DNA of 64,000 nucleotides from Physcia stellaris. Its lineage: Eukaryota; Ascomycota; Lecanoromycetes; Caliciales; Physciaceae. The DNA is taken from assembly GCA_018902385.1 (NCBI GenBank), contig JABSSW010000004.1:310001-374000 (forward strand), given 5' to 3'. The first letter of the stretch is position 1, and every line of letters starts with the position of its first letter. Below the pieces are notes generated by a model that saw only the letters and a list, made by a program, of their open reading frames with translations, ran no database searches and had not been told where the DNA came from. This document shows, one piece after another, positions 57,244 through 64,000 of this stretch. Position numbers and translations under genes: made by a program.

Positions 57244-59281
57244 TACCGACGAACGCACTTGGGATGGGAGCAGAAGCAGCCGACCTCCTTCTCGAGGAAT
57301 ACACATCTGGACAGCTGACTTACAGTTGATAAGACGGGGGATCTGCAGATTTTTCATGTACCATTTAGCCTTACCTTAGTAGCTCTCCTCTCCAAAACTT
57401 TGGTACTAGTAGCGTATGCGTTGAGGAGAGGATAACATCTCTTCCGTCAATGCTGGAGACGCACATTACTTGTAGTGCCTAGGCATAAACGCTGTCACAG
57501 TATATAATCCCGAATGATTCTATTTTGAAGCGATCTACATGTAAGTGAAGTAATTGAATAAATCAAGGTCACCAATTCCTCCGTCTTCAAAGTTCGCAAA
57601 AAGGGGCCAACCCTAGACCAGCTAACCTATTCGGGCACTCCGCACGGGCGTTGAATTTGCGGGGCGAGTTCGGATGAAAAATCTATCATCCGTCTCTTTC
57701 AAAAGGACACCGCATGGTGGGAAGAGTGAACATCGCGATGGTATAGCATGAATTGCTACCTCTTCGTAACGTGTCGTTTTCGACCCCACCCCCGTCAATC
57801 TTTTTTACCTTCTGCCAACGGCGCCATTTGGAACCTTGAAGCAGGATTCCGCGATCTTTCCCGGACTTCTGTGGCCCGGAAGACTATTCTCTGGGCTCCT
57901 TGCTTCGTGACATGCACAACCGCACCCGTTGGTAACGGCCTTCAGCGATCTGTCATGACTCTATGGCTACCACCGATGATGCTCCGAAACGGGCCAATTA
58001 AAACGGTTTTTGGGTTACTCAAAGGACAGTTGCCTAAGCATGGCAGCGGTAATGGTAGATAAGGTGTTTTGGAGGAGGAGGACAAGACCGGAGATGGAGC
58101 AAACCCGATAAGGCGTAATATACCGAAGAGATTCAGGATATGTATTGAGGACTGGGAACTCTAACAGAGCTCATGCTTCGACAATATAGCGGATCTGTTG
58201 GCTCTACGGAGGTACTTAGTAGGAGACTGTGTCTAAAGTTAAGTTCTTGAATCTGCTTTTTTGCTGCTTGGTACCTTGCCCATCATGAACGAGCATCAAC
58301 ATGCTCTCCTTCCCCCTTTTCCATCTATATTGTAATGGCATACCACAATCTGATGGGTTCGTCAATATATTTGGTAATGGATCTTGAAGGCAAGAAAGAG
58401 AAAACTGTCTGATTCAGAAGAAAGAGAGATGGACCTGAGTTGAGCCTTTCCGATCTACTATGAAGGTAATTCAATATCAAGATTGTCATGTGTTGTTCCT
58501 CAACAGGAGATCCCCAGAACAGATTGATATTTTGGACTCCAGCCTTGGCACCCGGCCAAACTTTGTGAACATCATGATGATGATGGACAGTGTTAGTCTG
58601 ATGGAAAACGTCATCAAGAAAGTCACCTAATGAATGGGAAGATGGTCTGCGATCCCATTCATCCCGGTATTGAAGTAGTGCGGTTATGATTAGAATGTGC
58701 TTCGGAAGTACAATTTTGATTGGAATTCATCACTGATTGTCATAAGCAATCCAGCACAAGTGTTTGCTGCTTTGTGGTTATGATAGAATGAATTGCGTCT
58801 CTGACATCGTCGTTGACTTGAAAAGCCCACTCATTCAGCTGGGTTATCCTGCCCCATCAGAGAATTTCCCCAAACAAATCCAGCACTGTCCTTGGCCACG
58901 CCAAATATATATACTTTTCAACTGCTTATAAGACAGAAAACTCTCGACCTACCATTCCATTCTCATTGGTACTGGAGCATCTGACAAAGATCGGTTTGAT
59001 GGACGAAGAACCCTCCAACAGCCTCTAGCACAGCTAGCTTCTACACAAAGTCGCAATATCTGTCTTTTTCTACACCAGTATCAGATCATTGCTCAAGCCA
59101 CTGTTAGAGAGGACATAGATTCCACTTACCATGAAGACCCTTCTCCACCTTTGTACGTCGCCCGATTGACGAGAGTCTCCCTGGCCCTTACTCCTGCGCG
59201 GCCAGGAAAATGTCCTCCACAAGATAGCTGATAGCATAAGGTACGTATTCCCTTCCGCAGAGGCGGTATCAATAAAGCTCA
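57244..59281. other. Gene-poor stretch, 2 kb
   Basis: Holds an uncalled plus-strand frame (57748-58062), a 7-bp-stem foldback near 57673-57694 (CGGATGA/TCATCCG) and two TATA-like motifs near 58907 and 58930. None leads to a supported gene. Confidence 0.4.
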
Positions 59282-59455
59282 TCCCATGGTCTGGTAGTAT
59301 ATGATGCTATTTTTTCTGATGCACCGACAGATCCGCGATTACCCGACTCAAGACCGAATTGAACGATGAGATCATTTTCATGTCGTCTTCATATGCTTTG
59401 TGCCAGACACGAGTACGCGTTTTGTCATAATGAACGGTTGATGCAGCGGCAATTG
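59282..59455 (+). mobile_element. MITE copy E (right end lost)
   Basis: The left end is perfect (TCCCATGGTCTGGTAGTA) and the interior is recognisable to about 59434 (CTTCATATGCTTTGTGCCAG, GTCATAATG). The right terminal repeat is absent. It ends only about 50 bases upstream of the TATA box of the helicase gene. Confidence 0.75.
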
Positions 59456-59505
59456 CCGATGAAGCGCCATCTCGCTTAACGGAATCTCCGATCGCGGCTT
59501 CCGGT

Positions 59506-59513
59506 TATAAATA
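59506..59513 (+). promoter_or_regulatory. TATA box of the DEAD-box helicase gene
   Basis: TATAAATA, followed by a C/T-rich leader as in highly expressed fungal genes. A likely 5'-UTR intron runs from GTAAGT at 59651 to CAG at 59949, shortly before the ATG at 59966. Confidence 0.6.
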
Positions 59514-59965
59514 CCCACAAAGCCCTCTTGAATACTTCTTCCTCCTTCTTTTCAATCATTCGGTACTCGATCGCCACCCAAAGCCCTCCATACCTCTCTC
59601 ATCAACAAAACTCCATCAGTAGCTACTAAGCCTCTGTCTATTCAATCAAAGTAAGTAAAGAATCCCCAAGATTCCTCTCGGTCGGCCTCGTGTTTCCATC
59701 TCCAGTCGCTCTGATGGACTGCGGGCCGGCTTGACACCGATAGCACCAGATTTCGTTGGCTGGGATCATCACTCGCAATCCACTAGTTATTTGCTGCATC
59801 TCGTTCACTCATCGAGATTAACAACTTCATGGCATCGTCCTGCTATCACCCCTTCGTGCCCTCCAGTCGTATACCTCTTACCTCTTACCTGCAACTATTG
59901 TCATCTTACCCTTTGCCCGTTGTATCTCAACTAATCTTGTCATTAACAGGTCCACTCCACAAGTC

Positions 59966-62120
<2,155 letters not shown>

Positions 62121-62701
62121 AGCTCTCGGCGTAACGGCGCTAAGGTAGGAAGTCTCTTTGCGGGCACGACAAGGTCTCGATTGCCGAATAGGAGGTAGAT
62201 AGGACTACGATTTCCGGGACAGTATCACAAGGGTAGTTACTCATCAGCACCAGCAGTACTAGGCTAAGGATGGGGTTGAGGTTATGAGCTACAACAGGTT
62301 GTAAGTGGACTCAGGCATACGGGAAGACTTTTGCCTGCAGAGTCTGCTTATGCAAAATCCAGACTAGTTCCGATATAGAGTCCAAATAAGAACAAGAAAG
62401 CTACCTGCTCATCCTCGTTCATCCTTTGTCACCCAGTGAATTCATCTGCAAAAGAATACACCAGCAACATGGCAAATACCCATCTAAGTAGTCTACAGAT
62501 CACCCATGGAGTTACCTCGACATTAAACAGTGTGGCAAGAGAGAACAGCCAAATGCATGAAGCACAAATTATTCACAAATGTGTTGATGTTGCCCAAACT
62601 AGCCCTTATTCATCGCGAAATTGCGCTACTTCAATGACATCCTGACAATAAACATAATCGAAACGTAAATATTCATCTTCCGCACCCACTTCATCGAGAC
62701 A
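62121..62701. other. Intergenic
   Basis: Helicase 3' region and promoter of the next gene; nothing further recognised. Confidence 0.5.
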
Positions 62702-64000
62702 ATGGCGAACAATGACAATAGCAGCGCCGACCGCCAACAGGGGAGCACGAACCTCCCTACTATCTTAGAGCGAGAGGCAAACCGAGTTATTAGCGATCAG
62801 TACAATAAGCTCTACGCTCAAGCGTCCGCCATCGGTGGAATTGAAGGCCACAAACATCTAAGCCAAGGTTACCGCACCGCCAGAAACCAGGCCTACGAAG
62901 TCATCGACGAACGGAATACCGAATTAACCAACGCAACAGAGGTATTTGATGAGCCAAGAAGCGTCAAGCGCAATAGGATGAAGCACATGGACAACGGAGC
63001 TGAGAGCCGTGAGTTTCCCTTGCAACTTATCACCACTGCGTGATACGTCTTTTAACACACTCCTGCTAACCTCCAAGATGCAGCAACTGATGGACGCAGC
63101 GGCGCCGCTCGCGGGTTGAGTTTCGGAGCTGCGCTGAATAAAGTGCCAGCCCCTATTTGGACGAAACACAAGCCCGTCGTGCCCAATATCCAGATTCCGG
63201 AGCCTGGCGAGATGGGTGATCCCAAGCTCCCGTCGATCAATGAACAGCTTGCGCGTCTGTCTGCCACGGAGCCGCAACATGCGAATATGGGTCTTGGTAA
63301 GTGATACTTGGATCTTTCCGTCTTGTCACTCCAGATGGAACCCAGCTATACCATCTGAGGCGACATCTCTGCCCTTTTATCTTGATCTCCCTTTCGTCTC
63401 TATTTGAACCCCTAATTACCTGCCGCGATATGGGTCAAGAAACAAATGAAAGAAAGCGTACTGAGTTTCGGATTCTCTAGGTATGGACCTTCAGCGTGCG
63501 CAATCCCAATCACGCCATGGCATCGACCCTTTCGAGACCGATCCATACAAAGACAAAGCCGACGAGATTGGCCTTTCCCATGGATTTGCAGGCAAAGGTT
63601 TTTTGGAAAACGCATTGAGGCCTCTGGGTTGGCACGAGGGTGATCCTCCCATCAACCACGATGAAGCCCGTCAACTCTTCGATTATACCCGTGATCGGCA
63701 AAAGGAGGCACTGCAGCGAGAGTATGACAGGATTGGGCGCATGAATATTTCGGCACAACAATCCCTGAGAAAGCAGACAGACGATGCTTGGACGGAAGCG
63801 TACAATTTTGACAAATTCGTTCTCAAGAAACGAAAGGAAATTTACACCGCCTACCTCCAGCGCGAAGTCGAGAAGGAATACGAGCAGCGGATCCGTGATA
63901 CTCACGCTGCGCTCTACCCGTCCTTGTCAGCACATCACGTTCAGACAGGTATGTTCAGTGAAGCGATACTTCGAACATTCATCAGGCGATGATGGATTGA
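62702..64000 (+). CDS. Unknown helical protein, 5' part (runs off the window)
   Basis: Exons 62702-63008, 63084-63296 and 63481-63948 are in phase; a donor GTATGT at 63949 shows that the gene continues past the window. About 330 residues are visible. The N-terminal part is helical (LEREANRVISDQYNKLYAQA). A Pro-rich middle (APIWTKHKPVVPNIQIPEPG) follows, then FETDPYKDKADEIGLSHGFA and GFLENALRPLGWHEGDPPIN, and a charged coiled-coil region (YDRIGRMNISAQQSLRKQTD). No known domain is recognised. The mixture of short conserved-looking blocks and coils suggests a scaffold-type protein; no function is claimed. Confidence 0.75.

Noticed and set aside
57748-58062. 104-codon plus-strand frame
   Set aside because: No domain or consistent gene model around it.

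Overview
The window reads as a chromosome segment of a filamentous ascomycete (Pezizomycotina), most likely a Dothideomycete close to Pleosporales. The reasons are many short introns (about 46-65 nt) with GT...AG ends and CTRAC-like branch sites, fungal-only families (light-driven opsin, Grg1, Vps62, AnxC4-type annexin, DUF6594, TOK-type potassium channel), and protein sequences that feel closest to Leptosphaeria/Phaeosphaeria relatives. The taxonomic guess is inference. No rRNA, tRNA, CRISPR or bacterial feature was found. Exon joins below were built by hand and each was checked for phase across every intron.

Layout. 0-13.5 kb: the 3' end of a rhodopsin gene, a glutathione S-transferase, a large P-loop ATPase, an MBOAT/wax-synthase-like membrane protein, the mitochondrial ABC1-family protein Mcp2, the tiny glucose-repressible protein Grg1 and a BTB protein, all but the opsin on the minus strand. 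14.5-24.7 kb: an AnxC4-type annexin, a Vps62 protein carrying two near-identical introns, a TOK-type K+ channel and a single-pass membrane protein. 25.5-33.5 kb: a divergent septin, two divergently arranged coiled-coil proteins of unknown role, and a GH47 alpha-mannosidase. 34.4-46.9 kb: a DHA1-type MFS transporter, an unknown coiled-coil protein, a small cysteine-containing secreted-protein candidate, an NPP1-like gene region and an unknown regulator-like protein. 48.0-57.2 kb: a caspase-like/ankyrin protein, a sugar-porter MFS protein and a DUF6594 membrane protein. 60-64 kb: a Ded1-type DEAD-box helicase and the 5' part of an unknown coiled-coil protein that runs off the window.

The genes do not form an obvious biosynthetic cluster or pathway; this is an ordinary mosaic of housekeeping, transport and stress genes with accessory patches at about 27.6-30 kb, 36-48 kb and 53-59.5 kb. 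These patches hold a roughly 200-bp MITE family (five copies, ends TCCCATGGTCTGGT, TA target duplication in the best copy) and other short repeats.

The most notable signals are (i) twin 156-nt introns of about 85% identity separated by a 14-nt exon in the Vps62 gene, which look like introner-like elements; (ii) the MITE family; (iii) the caspase-like plus ankyrin protein; (iv) single-base frame breaks in several otherwise intact genes, nearly all in short homopolymers, which suggests sequence error and affects how these genes should be annotated; and (v) a 21-nt tandem duplication that copies both a coiled-coil heptad and a 5' splice site.
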